From Microbulbifer agarilyticus (GTDB lineage: Bacteria; Pseudomonadota; Gammaproteobacteria; Pseudomonadales; Cellvibrionaceae): DNA of 64,000 bases. The stretch's first letter is position 1, and every line of letters starts with the position of its first letter. The position numbers and the translations under genes were made by a program. Shown here piece by piece: positions 18,297-26,393 of the stretch. The notes under the pieces are model-generated. The model was given only the letters and a program-made list of their open reading frames with translations, searched no databases and was not told the DNA's origin. Where the stretch lies: assembly GCF_020171345.1 (NCBI RefSeq), contig NZ_JAIUZM010000001.1, positions 1,054,001 to 1,118,000 on the forward strand. Direction: 5' to 3'.

Positions 18297-20879
18297 ATGC
18301 ACTACAAGACCCCAGCGACCAGTACCAGCCAGAAGAATCCCCTGCAGACCATGTCCGACTTTTGCCAGCTTGTTGTGCGTCCGCGCCTGCGCAGGGCCGC
18401 ACTGTTATCCACCATTCTCAGTAGTGCCATGCTGGTCGCCTGTTCCGGCGGCAGCGGGCAGTCCACCGAAGAGCTGCCCAACACCAACCCGGACTCCGGT
18501 GATACCAGCTATGCCGGCCCGGCCCCGGAAAGTGAAGACGTACAGAACTATAAGCGCTATATCTGGGACAACCTGGCGGCGGAAAACCGCTGCGGTAGCT
18601 GTCACGTGGAGGGCAACCAGAGCCCGCGCTTTGTGCGCGGCGACGACATCAACCTCGCACATGGCGAAGGCCGCGACCTGGTCAATCTGGGCGCGCCGGA
18701 AGATTCGCGCCTGGTCACCAAGGTGGCCAGCGGCCACAATTGCTGGCTGGCCAGTGCCGACGCCTGTGCGGAGATCATCACCGGCTACATTGCTGACTGG
18801 GCCTCTGCGGCCGGCTCCGTAGCCAGCACCATCACGCTCACCGCTCCCACCGAACGCGAAGTCGGCGAAAGTAAAAGCTTCCCGGAATCCAGCGGCAACT
18901 TTGCGAACACCATTTATCCGCTGCTGGAACAGTACTGCTCCAGCTGCCACAGTGAAGACGCCAGTACCGCACAACAGCCGTACATTGCCAGCAGCGATGT
19001 CGACCAGGCCTACGAGGCCGCGAAACCGCGGATTGACCTCGACAGCCCGGAAAATTCCCGTCTCGTGGTACGGCTCGGTAGCGATTTCCACAATTGCTGG
19101 AGCAACTGCTCGGAAAACGCCGATGCTATGGCCGCGGCGATTCGCAATTTCGCCGATGGCATTTCGGTCACCGCCGTAGACCCCAACTGGGTCATCAGTA
19201 AGGCGCTGTTCCTGACCGACGGTGTGGTGAGCAGCGGCGGTGGCCGTATCGACAACAACGCGATCGCGCTGTACGAATTTAAAACCGGCAGCGACGATAT
19301 CGCCTACGATACCTCCGGCATCAATCCGGCCATCGATCTGAAGCTGTCCGGCGACTATGAGTGGCTCGGCTCCTGGGGCGTACAGCTGACCGGCGGTAAG
19401 GCCCAGGCCACTACCGCCACCAGCAAGCGCCTGTTCGACACCCTCAGCGGCACCGGTGAATACACCATCGAAGCCTGGGTCGCCCCGGCCAACGTGGTAC
19501 AGGAAGGCCCCGCGCGGATTATCAGCTACTCCGGTGGCAACGATATTCGCAACTTCACCCTCGGCCAGGCGATGTACAACTACACCTTCCAGAACCGCAA
19601 TGACGCCAGCACCAATGCCGACGGCATGCCCGCGCTGATCACCGACGATATGGCGGAGCGCGCGCAGGCAACCCTGCAGCATGTGGTGGCCACCTTCGAT
19701 CCTATTAATGGCCGCCGCCTGTACGTAAACGGTGAGTTCACCGGCGATGCCGATCCGGTGGAACCGGGCCTGCTGTCGACCTGGGACGACACCTTCGCGC
19801 TGGTACTGGGCAGCGAAGTCTCCAATGAAAACCAGTGGCATGGCTCCGTGCGCCTGCTGGCGATTCACTCCCGCGCACTGAGCCAGGACGACATCCTGAC
19901 CAATTACGATGCGGGTGTTGGTGAAAAATACCTGCTGCTGTTCAAGGTGGAAGACGAGACCAACGTGCCGGAAGGCTACGTGATGTTCGAGGTGCAGCAG
20001 TTCGACAACCACGGTTACCTGTTCAGCGAACCCAAGTTCATCAGCCTGGAAGACGGCGTCACCCCGGACGGCGTTGTTATCCAGGGTATGCGCATCGGCA
20101 TCAACGGTCGCGAAGCGGTGGTGGGACAGGCATGGGCGAATCTCGATACCACGGTGACCGCCACGGATTACGACGCGGAGGCCGGCCAGAAACTTTCTCC
20201 GCTCGGCACCATCATCAGCCTGGAGAAAGGCCCCACCTCGGACGAGTTCTTCCTGACCTTCGAGCGCCTGGGCAATGAAGAATTCGTGCGCGTCGAAGCC
20301 ACCCCGGCGGCACCAGCCGCGGCCGCGGACCTGACCCCGCAACCGCGCATTGGTATTCGCCGCTTTGAGCAGATTCACGCAGCACTGTCTGCAGCCACCG
20401 GTATTTCCAGCGCCCATCCGGATGTGTTGGATACCTGGGAGAAGGTGAAACAGCAGTTGCCGGTGGAAGCCGATATTCAAGGCTTCCTCGCCGCCCAGCA
20501 GATGGGTATTACCCAACTGGCGGTGAAGTACTGCAGCACCCTGGTGGACAATACCAGCGCGCGCGCCAGCTACTTCTCCGGTTTCGACTTCTCCGCTGCC
20601 GCCAGCAGTGCGTTTGATAACGACACCAAGCGCGCGCAGATTCTGGATCCGCTGTTGGAAAATCTGCTGGGACGGCCGATTACCTGGAGCGCCGCTGTGG
20701 GCGGCCACACCGCGCAGCTGGGTACCGCACCGGATGAAAGCGCGGTGCGCGCCGAGCTGGACGGCCTGATCGACAAGATGACCGCCTGCGGCGCTGGCTG
20801 CAGTGCAGACCGCACCGCCACCACCGTTAAGGCCGCCTGTGCCGCCGCGATGGGCAGTGCGATGATTTTGATCCACTAA
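18297..20879 (+). CDS. LamG-domain lipoprotein with two CxxCH motifs
   Basis: The product has 860 residues from ATG 18297, with GGGGGAA upstream; the ATG at 18351 would give a more typical signal length. The lipobox is AMLVAC (Cys49). Two cytochrome-like modules follow, each a CxxCH (CGSCH at 99-103, CSSCH at 214-218) with a later paired CW motif (NCW). Then comes a concanavalin/LamG domain (about 330-540: YEFKTGSDD, TIEAWVAP, VVATFDPINGRRLYVNGEF). The C-terminal part contains DUF1588/DUF1592-like helices and another Cys pair. LamG folds bind glycans or proteins; with haems, an exposed redox or adhesive role is possible but unproven. Confidence 0.8.
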   Translation: MHYKTPATSTSQKNPLQTMSDFCQLVVRPRLRRAALLSTILSSAMLVACSGGSGQSTEELPNTNPDSGDTSYAGPAPESEDVQNYKRYIWDNLAAENRCGSCHVEGNQSPRFVRGDDINLAHGEGRDLVNLGAPEDSRLVTKVASGHNCWLASADACAEIITGYIADWASAAGSVASTITLTAPTEREVGESKSFPESSGNFANTIYPLLEQYCSSCHSEDASTAQQPYIASSDVDQAYEAAKPRIDLDSPENSRLVVRLGSDFHNCWSNCSENADAMAAAIRNFADGISVTAVDPNWVISKALFLTDGVVSSGGGRIDNNAIALYEFKTGSDDIAYDTSGINPAIDLKLSGDYEWLGSWGVQLTGGKAQATTATSKRLFDTLSGTGEYTIEAWVAPANVVQEGPARIISYSGGNDIRNFTLGQAMYNYTFQNRNDASTNADGMPALITDDMAERAQATLQHVVATFDPINGRRLYVNGEFTGDADPVEPGLLSTWDDTFALVLGSEVSNENQWHGSVRLLAIHSRALSQDDILTNYDAGVGEKYLLLFKVEDETNVPEGYVMFEVQQFDNHGYLFSEPKFISLEDGVTPDGVVIQGMRIGINGREAVVGQAWANLDTTVTATDYDAEAGQKLSPLGTIISLEKGPTSDEFFLTFERLGNEEFVRVEATPAAPAAAADLTPQPRIGIRRFEQIHAALSAATGISSAHPDVLDTWEKVKQQLPVEADIQGFLAAQQMGITQLAVKYCSTLVDNTSARASYFSGFDFSAAASSAFDNDTKRAQILDPLLENLLGRPITWSAAVGGHTAQLGTAPDESAVRAELDGLIDKMTACGAGCSADRTATTVKAACAAAMGSAMILIH

Positions 20880-20966
20880 ATTTTTGTGTGTGCGCTTCGG
20901 GAAACGAAGCGCGACGGCAAGACAACGCATTAAAAAATACGCAAGACCCGGGAACCCGGAAACGTC

Positions 20967-22538
20967 ATGAGCAAGAAAAAACATTTTGGACTGGACCAAC
21001 CACTGCGCCACCCGGACCACCACCGCCCGGTAAGCCGACGGGACTTCCTCGGCCAAGGTTTCCGTGCCGGTATGGCAACCGTGCTGGGCGGCTCGGTATT
21101 CAGCCTGTTCGCCAATCCGGCGCAGGCAGAGGTCAGCTTGTCTTCGGACCTGGAAGCGATGCGCGCCCTGTGCGGCGTCAGCAAGAACGGTGCAGGCAAG
21201 ATTCCCTTCATCTGCTTTGACCTGGCCGGTGGCGCCAACATCGCGGGCTCCAACGTACTCGTCGGCAAGCAGGGTGGCCAGCTCGACTTCCTGAGCACCG
21301 CGGGTTACAGCAAGCAGGGTCTGCCCGGCGATATGGTGCCCTCACTCACCGATGGCACCGGCAACCCGTTGTACAATACCGACCTGGGTCTGGCGTTTCA
21401 CAGTGACAGCCAGATGCTGGCGGGGATTCTCGAAAAAGTATCCCCCGGAACCGCCGGCGCCATTAATGGTGCGGTCATTCCCGCGCGCTCGGAAAACGAT
21501 ACCGGCAACAACCCGCACAACCCCATGTACGGCATCAACCGCGCCGGCGCCAACGGTTCACTGCTGGCGTTGATCGGCTCCCAGACCAGCGAATCCGGTG
21601 GCAACTCCATGGCGCCGATGGATCTGATTAATCCGGAAGTGCGCCCCACCAAGATCGACCGTCCGTCGGATGTTACCGGCCTGGTAGATGTGGGTGATCT
21701 GGTTGGCCTGCTGAGCCAGGAAGACACCGTGGCGGTAATGGAATCCATGTACCGCATCTCTAATTCCAAACTGGGCAAGGTCAATACCCGGGTTACCAAT
21801 GATGCGGTGATCAAGGATCTGGTGAAGTGCGGCTATATGAAGAGCGCCGACCTCGCCGCGCGCTTCGGCGACCCTTCTGCACTGGACCCGGCGCTCGACC
21901 CGGATATTGTCGGCCCCGCCGGCATTTTCAGCTCGAACGAATTCCTCAGCGATCGCGAGTTCCAGAAAGCAGCTTCCACCATGAAGCTGGTGATCAATGG
22001 CTACGCCGGCGCCGGCACCATCACCATGGGTGGCTACGATTACCACACCGGTGATCGCGCCACCGGCGAGCTGCGCGACCTGCGCGCAGGCCGCTGTATC
22101 GGCGCCTGCCTGGAGTACGCACGCCGGGTTAACCAGCCACTGATGGTTTACGTATTCAGTGATGGTTCCGTATTCAGTAACGGCATGATCGACGACTCCG
22201 CGGAAGGCCGCGGTAAGGGTGTGTGGACCGGGGACAACCAGCAAACCGCGGCGTCCTTCTTCCTGGTTTACAATCCTGCGGGTCGTCCACAACTGCTGGG
22301 CGGCAGTGCCGACGAGCAGGCACGCCATCAGCAACTGGGTTACATGCGTGCATCCGGTGATGTGGAAACTGCCGGTAGCCCGGCGGCGAACAACGTCAAC
22401 CAGCTGGTGCAGACCGTGGTGCTGAACTACATGGCGCTCCACGGTGAGCAGGGTAATTTTGGTAGCCTGTTCCCGAATCACGGCCTGGGTAATGCCAGCC
22501 TGATGGACAGCCTGACGGCCTTCCAGCCCATCGTCTAA
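20967..22538 (+). CDS. Tat-exported DUF1501-like protein
   Basis: The 523-residue protein has a twin-arginine signal (SRRDFLGQGF, Arg24-Arg25, hydrophobic region to NPAQA). The body (FICFDLAGGANIAGSN, GLAFHSDSQM, TITMGGYDYHTGDR, LFPNHGLGN) is that of DUF1501-like proteins distantly related to the alkaline phosphatase/sulfatase fold. Tat export implies folding, perhaps with cofactor, before transport. It lies between the LamG/CxxCH gene and apbE. DUF1501 proteins very often pair with DUF1800 or cytochrome proteins; here the partners are the CxxCH lipoproteins. The substrate is unknown. Confidence 0.8.
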   Translation: MSKKKHFGLDQPLRHPDHHRPVSRRDFLGQGFRAGMATVLGGSVFSLFANPAQAEVSLSSDLEAMRALCGVSKNGAGKIPFICFDLAGGANIAGSNVLVGKQGGQLDFLSTAGYSKQGLPGDMVPSLTDGTGNPLYNTDLGLAFHSDSQMLAGILEKVSPGTAGAINGAVIPARSENDTGNNPHNPMYGINRAGANGSLLALIGSQTSESGGNSMAPMDLINPEVRPTKIDRPSDVTGLVDVGDLVGLLSQEDTVAVMESMYRISNSKLGKVNTRVTNDAVIKDLVKCGYMKSADLAARFGDPSALDPALDPDIVGPAGIFSSNEFLSDREFQKAASTMKLVINGYAGAGTITMGGYDYHTGDRATGELRDLRAGRCIGACLEYARRVNQPLMVYVFSDGSVFSNGMIDDSAEGRGKGVWTGDNQQTAASFFLVYNPAGRPQLLGGSADEQARHQQLGYMRASGDVETAGSPAANNVNQLVQTVVLNYMALHGEQGNFGSLFPNHGLGNASLMDSLTAFQPIV

Positions 22539-22565
22539 CAAGAAACTCATTAGCGAAGTAATAAG

Positions 22566-23594
22566 ATGTACCCGATTCGCCTTCTAATGTTTGCCTGCAG
22601 TCTGTTTGGCGTCGGCGCGGCCCATGCCGAGTGGCGCTACGACAAGCAGGCCATTATGGGTACCGAGGTGCATCTGCAGTTCTGGCACGAGGACACGGCG
22701 CAGGCGACGCAGATTACCCGCGCCGTGATGGATGAATTTCGCCGTATCGATGGCGCACTCTCGCCGTACAAGGAAGACAGCGAGCTATCCGAGGTAAATC
22801 GCACCGCGGGCAAAAGTGCAGTGAAAGTATCCGACGAGCTGGCACGAATTGTGGATAAGTCCCTGTTCTATAGCCGGCAAACCGATGGGGCCTTCGATAT
22901 CACCTACGCGACGGTGGGCAGCCTGTACAACTTTCGCGAGAAAAAGCAGGCAGACAAAAAAACTACCGACAGTCTGCTCGAGGCCGTTGGATACCAGCAC
23001 ATCGAGCTCGACCGCGATGCAGGTACGCTGCGCTTTGCTGACCACCGTACCAAGATTGACCTGGGCGGTATCGCCAAGGGGTACGCGGTGGACCGTGCTG
23101 TCGATATTCTGAAAAAATACGGTGTTACCAATGCCAATGTGAGTGCCGGCGGTGACGCCCGCCTGATTGGTGACAAAAGAGGTAAGCCCTGGCTAGTTGG
23201 CATTCGCCACCCCAGAGATAAAAGTAAGAATGCCGCGGTGATACCGTTGGAGAATACCGCCCTGTCTACATCCGGGGATTACGAGCGGTTTTTTATTGAT
23301 GACGACGACCATCGGGTGCATCACATCTTCAACCCGGCCACAGGAAAGCCCACCGACAGTGCCATCCAGCACAACGGCCCGAGCAGTGACGCGCAAAACG
23401 AAGATGCACAAAAATTAATTAGCGTCAGCGTGATTGGCCCGCAGGGATTCGATACCGACCCACTCTCCACCAGTGTTTTTGTTTTGGGTAAAAGCAAAGG
23501 ACTCGCACTGATCGAGCGCATGGACGGGTTTGAAGCCATCGTGATCGATGCCAACCGCCGGATGTTTTTCTCCAGCGGGCTCGGCAACCGGTGA
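22566..23594 (+). CDS. apbE: FAD:protein FMN transferase
   Basis: The 342-residue protein has a signal peptide (to GVGAAHA-E, residue 21) and an ApbE domain (MGTEVHLQFW, DGAFDITYATVG, KIDLGGIAKGYAVDRAVDIL, NVSAGGDARLIG, ALSTSGDYERFF, FNPATGKPT, DPLSTSVFVLG). ApbE attaches FMN from FAD to a Thr/Ser of exported proteins, so it implies a flavinylated partner. No neighbour has a clean Dxx(S/T)GA(T/S) site; the nearest is TGAS in the 17069 gene. It is the last gene of the rightward redox unit, before the CRP-like promoter. Confidence 0.95.
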   Translation: MYPIRLLMFACSLFGVGAAHAEWRYDKQAIMGTEVHLQFWHEDTAQATQITRAVMDEFRRIDGALSPYKEDSELSEVNRTAGKSAVKVSDELARIVDKSLFYSRQTDGAFDITYATVGSLYNFREKKQADKKTTDSLLEAVGYQHIELDRDAGTLRFADHRTKIDLGGIAKGYAVDRAVDILKKYGVTNANVSAGGDARLIGDKRGKPWLVGIRHPRDKSKNAAVIPLENTALSTSGDYERFFIDDDDHRVHHIFNPATGKPTDSAIQHNGPSSDAQNEDAQKLISVSVIGPQGFDTDPLSTSVFVLGKSKGLALIERMDGFEAIVIDANRRMFFSSGLGNR

Positions 23595-23650
23595 GTCACG
23601 TCAAAGCCAAGGCGTCGGTATTGACCACCCATAAAAAGATCACCGTAAAG

Positions 23651-23699
23651 TGTGAATAAAATCACGAGAAAAACGTGACGCGCTGACATAATTGCGCAC
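23651..23699 (+). promoter_or_regulatory. CRP-like box and class II type promoter
   Basis: TGTGA-ATAAAA-TCACG (23651-23666) matches the CRP consensus TGTGAN6TCACA in 9 of 10 conserved bases. CATAAT at 23687-23692 is a good -10; the predicted start near 23699 puts the box centre at about -40.5, the class II activator position, and no -35 is present, as expected there. CGCACA-CATA-TGTGCG (23695-23710) just after the start is a further inverted repeat. The message would be the whole TPR/TolQR/AgmX unit. Confidence 0.6.
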
Positions 23700-23752
23700 A
23701 CATATGTGCGAATGATGAACGACAACCAAATATAAAATTTTCAGGCTTTACC

Positions 23753-24316
23753 ATGTTTTCCTTGCGTAACCTTCCCCGTCCACGCACCGGTATCCGTACC
23801 AAATTTGGTACTCTGCTTACCGCAGTGACCTTGATGACCGCAGGGCAGACCTTTGCCCAGGAAGGCGACTTTCCTGCAGAGGATCTGGAATCTCTGAAAA
23901 AGGAAGTACTGAAGTTGAATCGGGACCTGCTGGTACTGGAAGAAGATCTGCTGTTCCCCGCGCAAAGCCAGGTGGCTGTGTACGTATCCATGGACGTTGG
24001 CCACTTTTTTGACCTGGACTCGGTAAAACTGCATATCAACAACAAACTCGTGGAAACCCACCTGTATACCGAGCACCAGAAAGACGCCCTGTTCCGCGGT
24101 GGTATCCAGCCCCTATTCAAGGGCAACCTGAAGTCCGGTAAACACACCATCACGGCATTTTTCAATGGCACCGGCCCCGAGCAGCGCGAATTCAAGCGCG
24201 CCGCCAGCCTGGAGCTGAAAAAAACCGACGAGCCCGCGGTGATCGAACTGCGTATTTCGGATGCTGGCAGCAAACAGCAGCCGGAGTTCAGCGTCGTCCA
24301 ATGGCCGGCCCCCTGA
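23753..24316 (+). CDS. Small secreted protein, first gene of the envelope machine
   Basis: The 187-residue protein has a signal peptide (about 1-35, to AGQTFAQ). A short coiled coil follows (LESLKKEVLKLNRDLLVLEEDLL, heptads of Leu/Val), then a beta-rich domain (VAVYVSMDVGHFFDLDSVKLHINNK, KSGKHTITAFF) that looks like an immunoglobulin-like fold. I do not recognise a named family. Its position at the head of the unit, 8 bases before the first TPR gene, makes it a structural part, perhaps binding the TPR proteins through the coiled coil. Confidence 0.8.
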   Translation: MFSLRNLPRPRTGIRTKFGTLLTAVTLMTAGQTFAQEGDFPAEDLESLKKEVLKLNRDLLVLEEDLLFPAQSQVAVYVSMDVGHFFDLDSVKLHINNKLVETHLYTEHQKDALFRGGIQPLFKGNLKSGKHTITAFFNGTGPEQREFKRAASLELKKTDEPAVIELRISDAGSKQQPEFSVVQWPAP

Positions 24317-24323
24317 GTTTCCC

Positions 24324-26393
24324 ATGGGGTCTGTTGTGCTTAAGAAAGCTTCTCTGGCGCTCGCGCTGACCGGCATTATTGCCGGGGCCGGCACCTGTGT
24401 TGCGCAAGATGAACCTGCTCCCCAAAATGCCGCAGAGTCGGGCAAGCAAAAATTCCAACAGGCACAGGACATGCGCTACGGCGCCGCCCTGTACCACTAC
24501 TTTCAGGGTAACACCTTTGATGCTCTGAGCACCCTGATGGTATCCGATCTGCGCGGCGGCATTTCACATCATGCGGACAACGCGGACCTGATCCGCGGCG
24601 GCATCAGCCTGGCATTTGGCCTCGAGCGCCAGGCAGCCTCGCTGTTCGAACAGCAGTTACAAAAAGCGGTCGATGAAGACAATCAGCAGCGCCTGACGCG
24701 CTTCCGCCAGATCGCCTGGATGAAGCTTGCGGAGCTGAATTACCGCCACCAGAACTGGGACACCGCGGCCCAGCAGCTGGAAAAATCCGGAGCCATCCAC
24801 GAAACCACCCTGACCCTCAACCTGGCGATTCGCAATGGCGACCTCGGTCAGGCTGCGCAGCTGTTGCGCATGGCCGACCTGACGGTAGCGGAGCGTGCAC
24901 TCGGGCACAACAACCTTGCTGCCGCGTTCGCGCGCGGCGAGTACTTCCCAGCCGCTGCCGAGGAATACCAGCGCGCGGCCGATCTCGTGGACACCGTCAC
25001 ACTCGACAAAGATCTCGACGCGGAACTGCGCGAAGAACTGTATATCCTGCGTGACAAGGCGCGTATCGGGGCGGGTTATGCCCTGACCCTGCAGGGGGAT
25101 TACGCTGCGGCGGCCGACGAGTTTCGCCGGGTAAGGCTCGATACACCCTGGTCAGCAGGTGCGCTGCTCGGTCTCGGCTGGGCGTCGGTGAATGGTCAGA
25201 TGCACACCCAGGCGGTGGACGCGCTGGGCTACCTGATCCGGCAAAACCCGTTACTACCTCAGGTACAGGAAGCACTGCTTGCGCTGCCGTATACCTACGA
25301 AGCGCTGGACCGTCCGAAGCTGGCACTGCGTACCTATCAAAGTGCCGAGCAGCAATACCAGCGCGCACTCACCGACCTGAACAATCTGCACAGCGCCGCC
25401 GCACAATTACAGTTTGCCGAAATTGATGGCGACGAAAAAATCGACCTGCAGCGCTACGGCTGGCTGGAAGATGCTGAAACCCCCGCGCTGATTCGCATGA
25501 ACGAGCACTACCTGCTGCAAATGATGCAAAGCGATCGCCTGCAGCTGCAATTGTCGGAACTGCGCGACCTGCAACAGCTACGCCGGGTGCTGGACCGCTG
25601 GCAGCAACGCCTGCCCGAGTTTCAAACACTGATCGAAGAGCGCGAGCAACGCCGTCTCAATATTGTGCAGGCCCACGACAGTGCCCAGTACGATCAGCAG
25701 GTGCAAATTGCCGAGCAGCAGCTGGATGAATTACAGACATCGCTGCAGCGCATCGAATCCAAAAAAGACAGCCTCGCCTTATTGGCCACGCAAACTGGCG
25801 AGACGTCGGAATTTCTGCAAATGCTGCGCGAAGCCGAACAGCGTTATGCACGCTTGAGTGCCGCGGGCAAAACCAGCAAATATCAGCAGCAGACTCTGGC
25901 ACGCGCGCGCGGCATTCTGCAGTGGCACGCGTCTGAGCAGTACCACCAGAATCTGTGGGAGAAGCGCAAAACCATTGATGCGCTGGAAGATACCCTCGTC
26001 GAGGCCGCGCGCAACCAGCGCAAGGTGGCGCGTATCGCAGCCGAAGCGCCGCAACTCAACCTGCTGAGTGGCAGCGTCGACGACGCTGGCCTGCGTATCA
26101 ATCAGCAGCGCAATGCCATTGACCGTGCCAGCGCGGTGATCGAAACCCAGATCCGCGCAGATCTGCAAAGTGCACTGGGCGGCGCCCGCGACCGTGTTGA
26201 GCAATATATCGCGCATACGCGCCTGGCCATCGCGCGCATTCAGGATGCCGCCATGCAGGGGCACTACGACCTGCCTGTCGCGGAGCCGACGACAGAGATG
26301 GCGCCCTCAGCTGATGAAGAGCCCTCAGCTGATGAAGAGCCCTCAACTGACGAAGCGGCCTCGGTGAATCAACAATTGGAGCCGGCACTGTGA
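24324..26393 (+). CDS. Periplasmic TPR and coiled-coil protein
   Basis: The protein has 689 residues. After a signal peptide (LALALTGIIAGAGTCVAQ) come TPR-like helical pairs up to about residue 400 (GNTFDALSTLMV, RAAASLF-type repeats, GDYAAAADEFRRVRLDTPWSAGALLGLGWASV). A long coiled coil (about 420-620, LQLQLSELRDLQQLRRVLD onward) is followed by an acidic tail of three hexapeptide repeats (PSADEE). I place the start at ATG 24324, after the previous stop; a GTG 12 bases on is possible. TPR arrays are scaffolds for multi-protein complexes. It overlaps the next TPR gene by 4 bases. Confidence 0.85.
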   Translation: MGSVVLKKASLALALTGIIAGAGTCVAQDEPAPQNAAESGKQKFQQAQDMRYGAALYHYFQGNTFDALSTLMVSDLRGGISHHADNADLIRGGISLAFGLERQAASLFEQQLQKAVDEDNQQRLTRFRQIAWMKLAELNYRHQNWDTAAQQLEKSGAIHETTLTLNLAIRNGDLGQAAQLLRMADLTVAERALGHNNLAAAFARGEYFPAAAEEYQRAADLVDTVTLDKDLDAELREELYILRDKARIGAGYALTLQGDYAAAADEFRRVRLDTPWSAGALLGLGWASVNGQMHTQAVDALGYLIRQNPLLPQVQEALLALPYTYEALDRPKLALRTYQSAEQQYQRALTDLNNLHSAAAQLQFAEIDGDEKIDLQRYGWLEDAETPALIRMNEHYLLQMMQSDRLQLQLSELRDLQQLRRVLDRWQQRLPEFQTLIEEREQRRLNIVQAHDSAQYDQQVQIAEQQLDELQTSLQRIESKKDSLALLATQTGETSEFLQMLREAEQRYARLSAAGKTSKYQQQTLARARGILQWHASEQYHQNLWEKRKTIDALEDTLVEAARNQRKVARIAAEAPQLNLLSGSVDDAGLRINQQRNAIDRASAVIETQIRADLQSALGGARDRVEQYIAHTRLAIARIQDAAMQGHYDLPVAEPTTEMAPSADEEPSADEEPSTDEAASVNQQLEPAL
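26304..26357 (+). repeat. Three tandem 18-bp repeats in the TPR gene tail
   Basis: Units at 26304-26321 and 26322-26339 are identical (CCCTCAGCTGATGAAGAG); the third (26340-26357) has three changes. They code PSADEE, PSADEE and PSTDEA at the acidic C-terminus. Identity of the first two at DNA level indicates recent slippage. Confidence 0.9.

Noticed and set aside
18405-21056. 883-codon frame on the minus strand opposite the LamG lipoprotein gene
   Set aside because: Antisense shadow of a GC-rich gene; the plus strand has lipobox, haem motifs and LamG domain.
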